Shown here piece by piece: positions 23,150 through 33,105 of a DNA stretch of 64,000 nucleotides. Location of the stretch: NCBI GenBank assembly GCA_021014325.1, contig CM037457.1, forward strand, positions 4,818,721-4,882,720, written 5' to 3'. The notes beneath the pieces were generated by a model. That model made no database searches. It saw nothing but the letters and a program-made list of their open reading frames with translations, and had not been told where the DNA came from. Source of the stretch: Plazaster borealis. Taxonomy: Eukaryota > Echinodermata > Asteroidea > Forcipulatida > Labidiasteridae. Made by a program: the position numbers and the translations under genes. How positions within the stretch are numbered: the first letter of the stretch is position 1; each line of letters opens with the position of its first letter.

Positions 23150-24010
23150 AATTGTTAAATGATGTACCTTGTCTTGATTCAAAGAGAGGGTAGGCCTAAA
23201 CCTTAACATGGCGTTGCAAACATGTATGGATGTCCCTATTGACTCAAAGAGAACAAGTACACAGCTAACAACATTAGCAATGCTGTACATTGTCTTGATT
23301 CAAAGAGAGGCTAGGCCTAAACCTTAGCATGGCGTTGCAAACATGTATGGATGCCCCTATTGACTCAAAGAGAACAAGTACACAGCTAACAACATTAGCA
23401 ATGCTGTACATTGTCTTGATTCAAAGAGAGGCTAGGCCTAAACCTTAGCATGGCGTTGCAAACATGTATGGATGCCTCTATTGACTCAAAGAGAACAAGT
23501 ACACAGCTAACAACATTATGCTGTACATTGTCTTGATTCAAAGAGAGGCTAGGCCTAAACCTTAGCATGGCATTGCCAACATGCACGGATGCCCCTATTG
23601 ACTCAAAGAGAACAAGTACACATCTACCAACATTAGCAATGGTGTACCTTATCTTGATTCAAAGAGAAGCCTAAACCTTAGCATGGCATTGCCAACATGT
23701 ATGATTGACTCAAAGAGAACAAGTACACAGCTAACAGCATTAGCAATGCTGTACCTTATCTTTGTTCAAAGAGTGTGTTAACAACAGTTTTCATAAATTA
23801 ACCAAGTGTGTACCCTTATCTCGACTTAAAGAAAAGGAGCATTATCTGTAGCAGCAATTTTGCAAACGTTACTAAAAGTTTACCTTATCTTGACTCATTG
23901 ACTCAACAGCAGATGTTTACTTGCAAACATTTCCCATTGATGTACACCGGGTTGATTCAAAGAGAGTAATCACACCAGTAGCAGTGCCTTTGCCAACACA
24001 CTCCTAATAG
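23150..24010. repeat. ~120-bp minisatellite
   Basis: Five clear tandem copies begin about 23160, 23279, 23400, 23517 and 23637 with TGTAC(A/C)TTGTCTTGATTC, AAAGAGAGGCTAGGCC, AACATGTATGGATG and ACTCAAAGAGAACAAGTAC. More decayed units continue to about 24010, and an outlying match (TGTACCTTATCTTGATTC) sits at 22739. The unit length drifts from 120 to about 60 bp at the right end. The longest frames through it are short and repeat the same peptide, so it is not coding. Confidence 0.85.
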
Positions 24011-24495
24011 TTTATAATACCTTTATAACTACATTAAAGCATCCTTCATGATTACAGCTACATCTATAAACTGTTGCCAGCTTCATCAAAAGACCGGGAC
24101 TGCCCTGGATTTCCGGAGTGTTATTAAATTAACGCACACAGTTGTCTCACGTCTGTAACATTGGTTGGGGATGAGGGAGGGGTGATATTGCAATAGCGTG
24201 AGAGGGAGCCATGGGGGTAGGAAGGGGCTACACGTTAACTGAAACATTCTTATCGTTAGAACAAGTTATTAGGTCGGAAGTTTGTGCATATGGGAACGGA
24301 GATCGTTAGCTTATGTGGAACTATTTTTAGGTAGAACAGTTGTATCGGCCACTGAAGAGTTTGCATCTGCTTGTTGAAGATTATTGCTTGCGGGGAAATT
24401 ATTTTATTCCACAAGGCACTGGAGTGGTTTTGAATGGTCAGTCAGGTAGAATACCGCACTACCAGTTCTTTTCATAACCCCAAACTCATTAGAGT
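24011..24495. other. Intron sequence, nothing recognised
   Basis: No repeat or exon was seen. Confidence 0.5.
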
Positions 24496-24498
24496 GAT

Positions 24499-24890
24499 AA
24501 CTTGGTACTTGGTACCTGGTATTTGGTACTTGGTACCTGGTTCCATGTACCTGGTACTTAGTACCTGGTACCTGGTACTTGGTACCTGGTACCTGGTACT
24601 TGGTACCTGGTACTTGGTACCTGGTACCTGGTACCTGGTACCTGGTACCTGGTACTTGGTACCTGGTACTTGGTACTTGGTGTTATCATTTACACCCGTG
24701 GGTGTGTCAGTACACCATGCGTAAAAGAATGACACCAATGTGTTAAAATAACACCCACAATTTTAACACCGGTGAGCATTCTTGGTGATGTCCTCTAGTA
24801 ACACCGGGGTTGTTAAATTTAACACCCCAGTTTTTGCTGTGTACTTGTTACCTGGTACTTGGTACCTGGTACCTGGTACTTGGTACTTCG
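24499..24890. repeat. GGTACCT/GGTACTT array split by an insertion
   Basis: About 26 copies of a 7-bp unit (GGTACCT or GGTACTT) run 24499-24682, and about seven more at 24840-24890. Between them lies a ~160-bp family D element (TTAACACC phrases, ending TTTTTGCTGTGTA). TACTTG occurs at both junctions and could be a target duplication, though the array itself supplies that sequence. Many units are the palindrome GGTACC. Confidence 0.85.
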
Positions 24891-24924
24891 TAGGTTATCC
24901 TCCTGAATCTTCAACGAGGGAACT

Positions 24925-25225
24925 TGTCAAATTCTGGTGGTTAAGTATAGTCATCGGGGTGCGGGGTTCGAGTCCTTGTCGTGACATTTGTGTCCTCGAG
25001 CAAGATGCTTTACTATAATTGCTTCTCTTCACCTAGGGTGTAAATGGGTATCTGCGAAGGTAGAGGTTGATATTGTGTTTGAAGTAGCCTTCTGATGCGC
25101 TGTATATCCCCAGGAGTTAAGAAAAGATTACAGGAATGTTATTGGCCCAGTGACCAGGACACAAAAATGTAGAGTGCATTTACGTTATTGTAAAATGCGC
25201 TATATAAGAACTAACTGTTGTTATT
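24925..25225 (+). mobile_element. tRNA-derived SINE, copy 1
   Basis: The head has an A-box-like TGGTGGTTAAGTATAG and B-box GGGGTTCGAGTCC. The body has GTGTCCTCGAGCAAGATGC and GGGTGTAAATGGGTATCTGC. The 3' end AAATGCGCTATATAAGAAC is followed by TTGTTATTA repeats. A second copy is at 28950. Confidence 0.7.
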
Positions 25226-25413
25226 ATATACTCTTGAAAATGTGATAAGATTTTGGGAATCTTTTATGAGAGGGTGTGGTAAATTATTACAGAATTTCAA
25301 TGTTCTTGCGGGGGTGGGGTTGTTCGCCAGTGCCACCGCCACGCATATCTTCAAATGTTGCTAGTCTGTTTGAACATTCATTTTCACTTGGTATTTGTAA
25401 CTTTTTTTCCCAG

Positions 25414-26316
25414 ATCACAAGGTCCATTCGGAACCACACTTTGCAGTCCATATGCCTTGCCGAGGAAGTCAACGACGTGAGCATGCTGGACCGCGGACAA
25501 AGGGACTTACTGGCGCGTCAGATCATCGTGGACGACAAACGCAAGTTCCTGTACTGCTACGTGCCGAAGGTGGCGTGCTCCAACTGGAAGCGCGTCATCA
25601 AGTTCATGCAGGGGACCATCGACGACATTGGCACCAAGGTAAAGATGGACCACAAGAACGGCCTGGTGTTTTTGGACAGCTTCTCCGAGGAGGAGATCAG
25701 TTATAGAATTAAGAATTACTACAAGTTCATGTTCGTCCGCAATCCAATGGAAAGACTACTCTCCGCGTACAGGAACAAGTTTGGGGAGGTGGCTCTCAGC
25801 CAATACAAAGACAGATATGCGTCTAGAATTATTCACCGCTACAGGGGTAAATGGGACGGGAGGAGCAACAACATTACTTTAGAAGAGTTTATACGATTCG
25901 TGCTTGACACTCGGATTCAGACTATGGACCAGCACTGGAAACCCATGCATCTACTATGCCATCCGTGCGCCGTGCAGTATGACTTCGTGGGCTCTTTTGA
26001 GCAGCTGCACGAGGACGCGGACTACGTGCTGGACAAGATCAAGGGGGACACCGGCGCGTACTTCCCGCGCCGGCAGGACTGGTACAACCCGACCACCGAG
26101 GAGAAAATGCAGAACCTCATCAAGGACGTCGACCCCGTGTACATACAACAGTTCGTGGACAAGTTCATACTGGACTTCATTACTTTTGGATACGCGCCGC
26201 CAAAGCAGTACTACTTCAAACACAACCAACCTGAGAAGGAGTTCGATGAGGAGGACCTCGTTGGTATTAACGAGATTGATAATGATGTGATACCCAGGGG
26301 GAGCGATCACTCATAG
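25414..26316 (+). CDS. Golgi carbohydrate sulfotransferase, catalytic exon
   Basis: Terminal coding exon, residues 138-437 of the joined protein, after acceptor TTTTTTTCCCAG. It encodes a Sulfotransfer_2 domain of the HNK-1ST/CHST8-14 group: 5'-phosphosulfate loop CYVPKVACSNWKR (residues about 185-197), 3'-phosphate loop FVRNP...RLLSAYRNKF (about 244-260), then QHWKPM...C-x-x-C and the closing FGY. Enzymes of this group move sulfate from PAPS to GalNAc or glucuronic acid of chondroitin/dermatan, N-glycans or the HNK-1 epitope in the Golgi lumen; the acceptor cannot be told here. The 437-residue total suits the family (about 340-440). Unusual: an acidic tail of about 35 residues after FGY. G+C is higher than in the surrounding intron. 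Confidence 0.92.
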   Translation: MTRSIRNHTLQSICLAEEVNDVSMLDRGQRDLLARQIIVDDKRKFLYCYVPKVACSNWKRVIKFMQGTIDDIGTKVKMDHKNGLVFLDSFSEEEISYRIKNYYKFMFVRNPMERLLSAYRNKFGEVALSQYKDRYASRIIHRYRGKWDGRSNNITLEEFIRFVLDTRIQTMDQHWKPMHLLCHPCAVQYDFVGSFEQLHEDADYVLDKIKGDTGAYFPRRQDWYNPTTEEKMQNLIKDVDPVYIQQFVDKFILDFITFGYAPPKQYYFKHNQPEKEFDEEDLVGINEIDNDVIPRGSDHS

Positions 26317-26615
26317 CGAGGTACCCTTTTCATTCATCTTGTGTTTAAACAACGACAATAAGAAGGAGGGCACTTCTGGTCTCCGGAAGTTGTTAGGAAT
26401 TGACCGTGAAGCTGACGTGGACGCACCGGGGCTTGAAGCGACGGCCTACGGGTCACTTCGGTGTCAGCTGTGGTGTTAATCCACGTCCAGCTATATAACT
26501 CAGAATGGAGCTTTATATGGTCGTGACTTACAATATTGGCGTCGCGTGGATTATGATTGAACAAACCCCTCCCCCGGCCACAAGTGCTAAACTTTGAGGC
26601 TTCAGTCTCTGGCAA
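26317..26615 (+). other. Sulfotransferase 3' untranslated/flanking region
   Basis: No AATAAA lies within 300 bp of the stop (AATAAG occurs near 26358). The 3' end may lie beyond the family C MITE that follows. Confidence 0.4.
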
Positions 26616-26955
26616 TGGACCATGTAACCTGTGACATCACCATGTTTACACAAAAGAGCCACAGAGCCTGGACTTCCTGCAGGAACAATTTGTACACAAT
26701 CAATGGAAGAAAACATAAAATCTTTCACCAGTCAGGAGATTGCACTGTAACCATTTTTATCAACTTTTGATATGAAGAAAGCGTAGCACATCTTACAACT
26801 AAGCTGTTATTTTTATAACTCTTGAATTTTTTTATGTGTAAATTATGATACAAAATGTGATATTCCCATAATGACCATTGTATCTTGCCTGCCAGGAAAT
26901 ACCATGGAATGTACAGGGTCACTCTTTTTTGTAAACAAAGGTTTACACGGTCTAT
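26616..26955. mobile_element. MITE family C, copy 4
   Basis: Starts GGACCATGTAACCTGTGACA and ends GTAAACAAAGGTTTACACGG, then TCTA. The interior matches the other copies: CTGGACTTCCTGCAGGAA, CAACTTTTGATATGAAGAAAG, TTGCCTGCCAGGAAATACC. Best-preserved copy of the family. Confidence 0.75.
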
Positions 26956-28085
26956 AGTTTGCGAGAAACGACTGTAGAATATCTTCAAATGATAACAGAG
27001 AATAATTCTATGGATTGAAGAAGCCTTTACTATACTGCTGCCTTAACTTGTTTAAATATGTGTCCAAAGAGATTTACTTTCATTTTTGAGATGCATCTTG
27101 TACCAAAGACGACAAAAATGGCCTTTTCGGAATCTGATTTCAGGCGTGGTCCTGGCAGGGTTACCGATTTAGTTTGAGCGTGATCAGACAGACGTGTAAA
27201 CAGCGCCCTCTCTCTGCCTTCTAATTTGACCCGAGTGATACTTTATTATTGTGCTAGTAGGCAGGTACTGTTTTGTTTGAACTTTGATGAACGTTTGTTG
27301 TGCTTTTGTAGTTTGGTTTTGAGTTGCAGTTTCTCTGTTGTTGATGGTACATGATGATTTAGCATTTATGCATTAATTTGTAACAGTCATTTTGTGTGTT
27401 TCTGAACGAGGGATATTATTGCACCCTGTGATAGCTTAATACAACCCTAATGGGGGTAAAGTTTTGAACTTACTTCGGTAAACAGTGCACATGGGGGCAT
27501 AGTACACCGTGCTCTAGTGTGTAAAACGGCCCAAACAAGGACACGAAACTCGATATCGGGATATATTACCGTCACCCTACGAAACACCCCGATTTAAGGG
27601 TACTCCATACACAAAACATAATCTTATTGGGGTGCAAAAGATTCTCCCAATTAGGTTGATATACTTGTCGGCAATACTCTGAAGTAAATGCTATTACCGC
27701 CTATGCTCACGAATACACCTCCATCGGGATATTGTACCGAATTAGGATTTGATTTCGATGTAGAGAAATTTGGTGCTAATCTTTCTTTTTACTTTTTTCA
27801 ATATACCATAATTATTCAAGGCACAATTTCCATTAAGCTGTGAAGATCAGACGTCGCTTAGCAAAATCAGGTTACCAGCCAAAACGTAATGTAATGTTCA
27901 AAGTTGAGGATCATAACTGGTTCCCATTAACTCTGATTTTGACAATTAATTTTAAAGGAACATTTTATATATTTTGCTTAGCAGTTTTTTGAAGTTGGTC
28001 AAAAGTGCTTTAATTTCCTTTTTGAGGATAAATATTTTTAAATAGTATTCTTTGTCCAGTAAATTTACAGCAAAATCTGTTCTTT
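26956..28085. other. Intergenic, nothing recognised
   Basis: AT-rich. AACAGCGCCCTCTCTC near 27205 resembles the AGCGCCCTC motif of the tandem array. No gene was recognised. Confidence 0.45.
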
Positions 28086-28089
28086 ATAC

Positions 28090-28375
28090 TATTTCTAGAT
28101 CTATCTTTTGTGACAAACTGTCATATTATGACGATTAAGTGGAGGATGGTCATTTTGTCATGACTGTCATAATATGACAGTAGTGTTAAGACGGTCTTGT
28201 TGTGACAGTCACATTATGAGTTATATTATGAAAGTAATTTTTTAGACCAAACTCATACAATGACAGTCATGTCTTATAACCGATATGCCAGTCACGATGG
28301 TGCAAAAGTGACAATTTGAGTTATTTGATGACACAATGTATAACCATTGTGTCACACAATAACTCAAAATATCAC
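28090..28375. repeat. TGACAGTCAT repeats ending in a 68-bp hairpin
   Basis: TGACAGTCA/TGTCATAATATGACA phrases recur in both orientations. At 28308-28375 an almost perfect hairpin forms: GTGACAATTTGAGTTATT pairs with AATAACTCAAAATATCAC and TGACACAATG with CATTGTGTCA, around a 6-nt loop. It is probably a decayed inverted-repeat transposon. Confidence 0.6.
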
Positions 28376-28945
28376 TTCAAAACATTTATAAGGTTTCAAA
28401 ATGAAAGATTATCTGAAACTGTATAGATGTTTTGAAGAATCCAATTGGTTAAACAAGACCTTTTAGTTAAAACAGGTCTTTGGCATTAGGTTTTGTGTCT
28501 TTCTGGCCGACATTTTGATCTTAACGGCCAAGTCGAAAACAGTATTTTTCCCAGCAGTATTCACGCAGCACTGCATCCGTTCTTTAGTAGTTTATAGAGG
28601 TTTAAACGGAAGCACATCGTGGGTTAATGACCTGCTTTTAGAATTCAAGATAAGAACAAATGGAACTCAAAGGTCACCTGTGGTGAAGGATGTTCCGACT
28701 GTCCACACTTCTAACCAAAGTTTAGGGTTTTCTTTGGCTGTGTACGCTTTGTGCCCGGCAATTTGGCCCGTAGGATTGACTCTGTACAACATTAATTGAT
28801 CAAGAATCGCATCATCTAGAAGATGCGACTTGGCTTGCTTAGGCGATGGATTCAGGTATAATTCACGAGTGGTAATTTATTATTTGAGCTAACTTTGTGT
28901 AAACATATAGTTTAAAATAAATAGTAATACATCATGTATTTTGGC
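28376..28945. other. Intergenic, nothing recognised
   Basis: One 94-residue open frame (28515-28799, plus strand) has no recognisable domain. Confidence 0.45.
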
Positions 28946-28949
28946 ACCG

Positions 28950-29215
28950 TGTTGAAGGTCATGTGTTTTTGATCAGCAGAGTGTGGGTTCGAGTCCCGGT
29001 CGTGACACTTGTGTCCTTAAGCAAGACGCTTAACCATTAATGCTTCCCTGCACCCAGGGGTACAAATGGGTACCGGCGAGAGCTGGGGAGTAACCTGCGT
29101 TGCACTGGCAGCCTGTCCAGGGGGTGGAAAATATTCTCAGTTGTTTAATGCCAAGGAAACCGGATATAAACACCGGCCTGATGAGCCATATTGACTCGGG
29201 ACAGACTGTACTTTA
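28950..29215 (+). mobile_element. tRNA-derived SINE, copy 2
   Basis: B-box GTGGGTTCGAGTCCCGG; body GTGTCCTTAAGCAAGACGC, CACCCAGGGGTACAAATGGG and CTGGCAGCCTGTCCAGGGGG; tail GGATATAAACACCGGCCTGA. It shares the head and body with the copy at 24925 but keeps a longer 3' region. Confidence 0.7.
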
Positions 29216-30760
29216 CTTTTACCTCTCATGTTCTGACGAAAATTGCTTTGTGAAACTCTTATGTGTAAGAAGCCTGTTCTTACACAGCTGTTCTTATTTC
29301 GATTGAGACTAGGGTTGGGACTGCTATCATCGACCCCTTGTTTGAGGTAGTTTATCATTCAACGCCTTAAGTAGATAACCCCCTTCTGTCGCAATATTGT
29401 GGATGACTGATCACAAACCCCTTTGGTGAGGGAGGGGTGAGTCATTAGGAGGGGGTGCTGCTTTTTCTGTGCTCGCTTTCACCTTAAGGTGTTGATGAAG
29501 TGCGTGATTGTGTACAAACTGGGTGTGCGATAACAGTCGCATGTGTATACAAGTACATGCATAAACTGACTTCAGCGTTGGAACAGGTTCCAAAGCCTGG
29601 CTAAAGGCTTTTCTTTGAAGACGCCCTCTTTGGCGGGGGTTCCTTTCAAAATGGCCGACGGAGTCGGTCAGATCCGAAACTGCGGTCTGTTATATACCTT
29701 CCTTGTGAGACGTCAAAGCCAAAGTGGTCGACCGTCGACCGTTAGTCGACAGCACACGGACCGACCATCAATGCAACATTAATCAATAGCTTTATGTGAA
29801 CAAATTGAGAATAGTCATGTAAAAGTTATCTACGTGTACCTCCTGAAGAAGTTAACTCTGATGGTTTGATCCCAAACTCCTTGAGATCTAGATCCTGTTT
29901 ATTAGACATTCTTGTCAGCAATGACACTCAACCCCTGTGTTAAATCACACTCATGTTTCAATAAAAAAGTTTTCCCAATTCGTAGACATCATCAATATTT
30001 ATGTCTTCCGAAAGAAATAATCTTCTTGAGCTCATTCAAGAAGCAAAACTTTAATTTTGTACGAAATATTCGATCGGTTTTATATTAAGAGAGACGGGAA
30101 ATAAATCAATTTATTTTTGGTGAATGAAATGAAATGATTCACATTTCTGATGACTGTAATCAAATCTTACACACGAATGTAATTAATTTTGTTTAATTGT
30201 GTGAATTACAATTGAATAATGTTGCTAATTATTGTAATAACACTGTGCTGTTTACTCAAAGAAATTGCAATTTTGATTAATTAGGCCTCTTATTTTGTTT
30301 TAATTCCATTAAGTTTGTAATTTACAGCTTTTGTTTTGTTCTGATTTTGTTTTCGGTTTGAGCAGATTCTTTATAGTATTCTGTTGATTAGAGACACAGA
30401 TGTCAGACGGCATTAGTATTTAATAAAAAAAAAACATTTTAGGTAATCGACTTGATATAACCCTTGTGTGTTTGAAGAGTACATTTTTTCCACTCCCCTA
30501 CAGTTTTCAAGATGCATCAAATAGAGATGTCAGTTTTTTTCGACTGACGTAGGTTTGTAGTCAGATGAACATCCAAAATGCTTTTATCTTGATGTTACAG
30601 AAACTGAATATTTGTTACGAATCACTCGAACATGGCCGTATTTCAGACGGGAATGTTTTCTCATGAAATATTAAACTGACACTAGGTAAAAAGGTTAACA
30701 CTAAGATAAACATACAAATCGTCCATTTTGTTTATCGATGGTTAACAATTATTATTTGTG
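29216..30760. other. Intergenic, nothing recognised
   Basis: AT-rich, no repeat or gene recognised. A minus-strand open frame at 29411-29593 is not convincing. Confidence 0.5.
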
Positions 30761-30764
30761 ATGA

Positions 30765-31092
30765 AATATAGAATTAGCTGTTGCAAACTGCTTACCAACC
30801 AAAAGGACCTATGGTATAAATGCAAAAAATAGTTAATGGCCTGACGTTTCGACCCTAGCAGAGTCTTTCTCGAAGGCTAAATGACAAGACAACACACGTG
30901 AACAGGTAGTTAGAACAACTTGTAACAAACAATTTGTGACAAATAAGACGAAATGTAACAAAGAACAAGAGAGGCAAGGAGGATTACCGAAGGAATACTG
31001 CAACAGAGAGGATATAAATGATGAAATAGAATTATCTGTTGCAAACTGCTTACCAACCAAAAGGACCTATGGTATAAATGCAAAAAATACTT
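30765..31092. repeat. Dispersed repeat pair (GTTGCAAACTGCTTACCAAC)
   Basis: The block ATGAAATA(TA)GAATTA-CTGTTGCAAACTGC...AAATGCAAAAAATA occurs at 30765-30832 and again at 31018-31092. The first is followed by the GGCCTGACGTTTCGACCCTA part also seen at 15310. The arrangement suggests long direct repeats bounding a ~180-bp internal segment. Confidence 0.6.
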
Positions 31093-31904
31093 AATTATTA
31101 TGTGTCATACATTTAGTGAAAACATTTGGGAAAATGCCACAAAAGAACCTCTATTAATGACGTCAGGACTGCACAAGACAACCGGACAACCTCGACATAT
31201 TTTTTGGCGGCAAAAGTTAACCACTTCAAGGAGACTAGTCGGGTATAAAAACCATGAAACAAAATCAGTCGGCTGCAACGCTGATATAAATAGGCAGTTT
31301 GTTGCCCTTTTATCATAATATCTGTAAAGTATAATAATACAAAAATAAATAAATAAACTTAATTTATCTTTACATCCGGAGGTTATGAGTTCAATATTCT
31401 GTACATGTTTTGTAACATCTGGGAGGTTCCGGGTTGAAAGGGGGGGACCCAGGCCCGCAAGCCATTTTCTGGATTGTTCTGGATTGTAACGACGGAATGC
31501 CGTATTGATTGTAATCAAACCGAGGCCAGCCTCGCTACCATTGGCAGCACGCAGTTAAATAAAGGTATAAGGCGAGATCGTGCACCAATGGGAACGAGGT
31601 TGGCTTGACTTGATAAGGAAAATAAAATAGTCTGGAGACACTTTGTACAACGAGCACATGTGTTCATTAATGCTGACACAGAAAGGGGGCCAACATAATG
31701 GCTGTCATTTCATATTTTTATTCAATACATCCGGTACGTTTCACGAGTAAATTAGTTCCAGGAAGCTTTCCATTTTTTACGTTTCCCGTTTCCAGAAATT
31801 AATTGTATTTTTAAAAACTTCTTTCACGACAGCTGATGGTCAGCCCCCCTTCAATTAAAAGTAATTACAAACTCCACGGTGACGTGTGATTTGTTTTAGT
31901 GATA
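31093..31904. other. Intergenic with small repeat fragments
   Basis: 31405-31480 shares AGGCCCGCAAGCC and its surroundings with 12140-12230. 31515-31610 has imperfect inverted ends (AGGCCAGCCTCGCTACCATT against AATGGGAACGAGGTTGGCTT), a possible ~90-bp MITE. The rest is unrecognised. Confidence 0.4.
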
Positions 31905-32064
31905 ATATTTTTATTTTTTTTGCTGCAATGGAGACATACATCTCCTTTTATTACATTCCATCAAAACCCTTTCAACAAAAAAACAACAACGCTACATAAC
32001 AGATCAATGATTAAAAGACCATTATATATACAAAACTAAAAAGAAAAAAACAAAACAAGAGGAC

Positions 32065-32547
32065 TTAGAACGAAAATACAACTTTTTCCCCAATCATGTG
32101 GCACAAAGCCTGGTTTTTACAAAACAATTCAACAAAATCATCATCATTAAGTCTTTGTTTTTCCAAAAGAATCATTCGTTTAAGTTTGTGCTGGAACAAC
32201 TTCAACAATTTTTTATCAGAGACCGGATTGATTGCAGGGAGATTTCTGCATCTGGAGTTCCAGATAGTTCTGTGAAGTTTAGCTATTAGGAACAAACATA
32301 TGTTGTCAATTTGTTTGCCGTATCCCAATATTTTGTTACTGTCGTTGAGATAAAAGTGTTTATTACCCTTATACTTACGAAGAACATATTCCAAAAATAA
32401 CCAAGAAGTCCAAGTACATTTACAATATATAAAAACGTGTTCTATAGTCTCTTCCTCTTGTTTACATAAACCACATTGATTGTCCTTAGGTTCTATTTTT
32501 TTCATTTTCTGTAAAACATCACAAGTAGGAAGAATGCGATGTCGCAA
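32065..32547 (-). pseudogene. LINE ORF2 C-terminus with zinc-binding motif
   Basis: RHRILPTCDVL (residues 2-12) is the usual 'HRILPT' lead-in to the zf-RVT domain. The zinc ligands are C25, C28, H37 and C42 in CGLCKQEEETIEHVFIYC. An alpha-helical C-terminal part with KLHRTIWNSRC follows. It stops at 32065, about 140 bp before the A-rich tail. Confidence 0.75.
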
Positions 32548-33105
32548 CCGAAACCAGAGTTCTCTATCGTCATAATCAATACTTTGGTGTTAGCTTTTTT
32601 CCAAACCTCTTTCCAGTCCATAATGTTTTGACGAATGTTAAGCTTAATTGGCCAGGTCTTTTCAACAGTTGGCTGAACAAAGCGGTCTATAACCATGCTC
32701 TTATAAATAGTTTTCACAGTAGTATCTGAAACATGAACACTCTCATCATTATTTTCAAAATGCAACATACTACTGACGTGACGTGCTGGACCTTCTCTGT
32801 TTTCTGTTAACAAATCATCACTGACATGTTTCCTTAAACCTGACATAATTTTCCCTGCATTAATTGGTTTGATGTGACATTTCTTGGCCAATTCCTGAGC
32901 AGTTAGAAGATTGCCATTATTGATGACATGTTTCAGACATACCATACCATGCTGTTTCAAGATTTTAGTATCCATTTTTTTGTCTGTATTGGTAATGACA
33001 GTATTGTTCCACAAAGGTATCTCAATGGCTTCATTAATACAAATCACGTTTGGTTTCATCACACCATTGGCCTTTTGAAAGGCCAGCACAAGCTTTCTAT
33101 AAAAA
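32502..33105 (-). pseudogene. LINE ORF2 continuation, frame 2
   Basis: Continues the RT protein after a frameshift near 33090-33105 (WPFKRP in the old frame, LAFQKANGVMKPN in the new). It includes IPLWNNTVI, then the long helical linker TAQELAKKCHIKPINAGKIMSG in parts, up to W-x-x-VWKKANTKVL. A second shift near 32530 moves the reading to the last frame. No stops lie within the fragment, so decay is recent or slight. Confidence 0.7.

Larger units (their letters stand above)
7546..25413 (+). other. Large intron of the sulfotransferase gene
   Basis: The intron is 17.9 kb, from donor GTAATT (7546) to acceptor CTTTTTTTCCCAG (ending 25413). It is filled with transposon remnants and simple repeats listed separately. 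I found no convincing internal coding exon on either strand. Confidence 0.65.

Noticed and set aside
23150..24010. Regular direct repeats considered as a CRISPR-like array
   Set aside because: The 120-bp units are contiguous tandem copies without unique spacers, in animal DNA: an ordinary minisatellite.
24434..24738. Open frames with repeated WYLVPGT
   Set aside because: Product of the 7-bp GGTACCT array, which gives a 7-residue peptide repeat on both strands.
29175..29200. CTGATGAG core as a hammerhead ribozyme
   Set aside because: No matching GAAA box or closing stems at suitable spacing; it is part of the SINE 3' tail.
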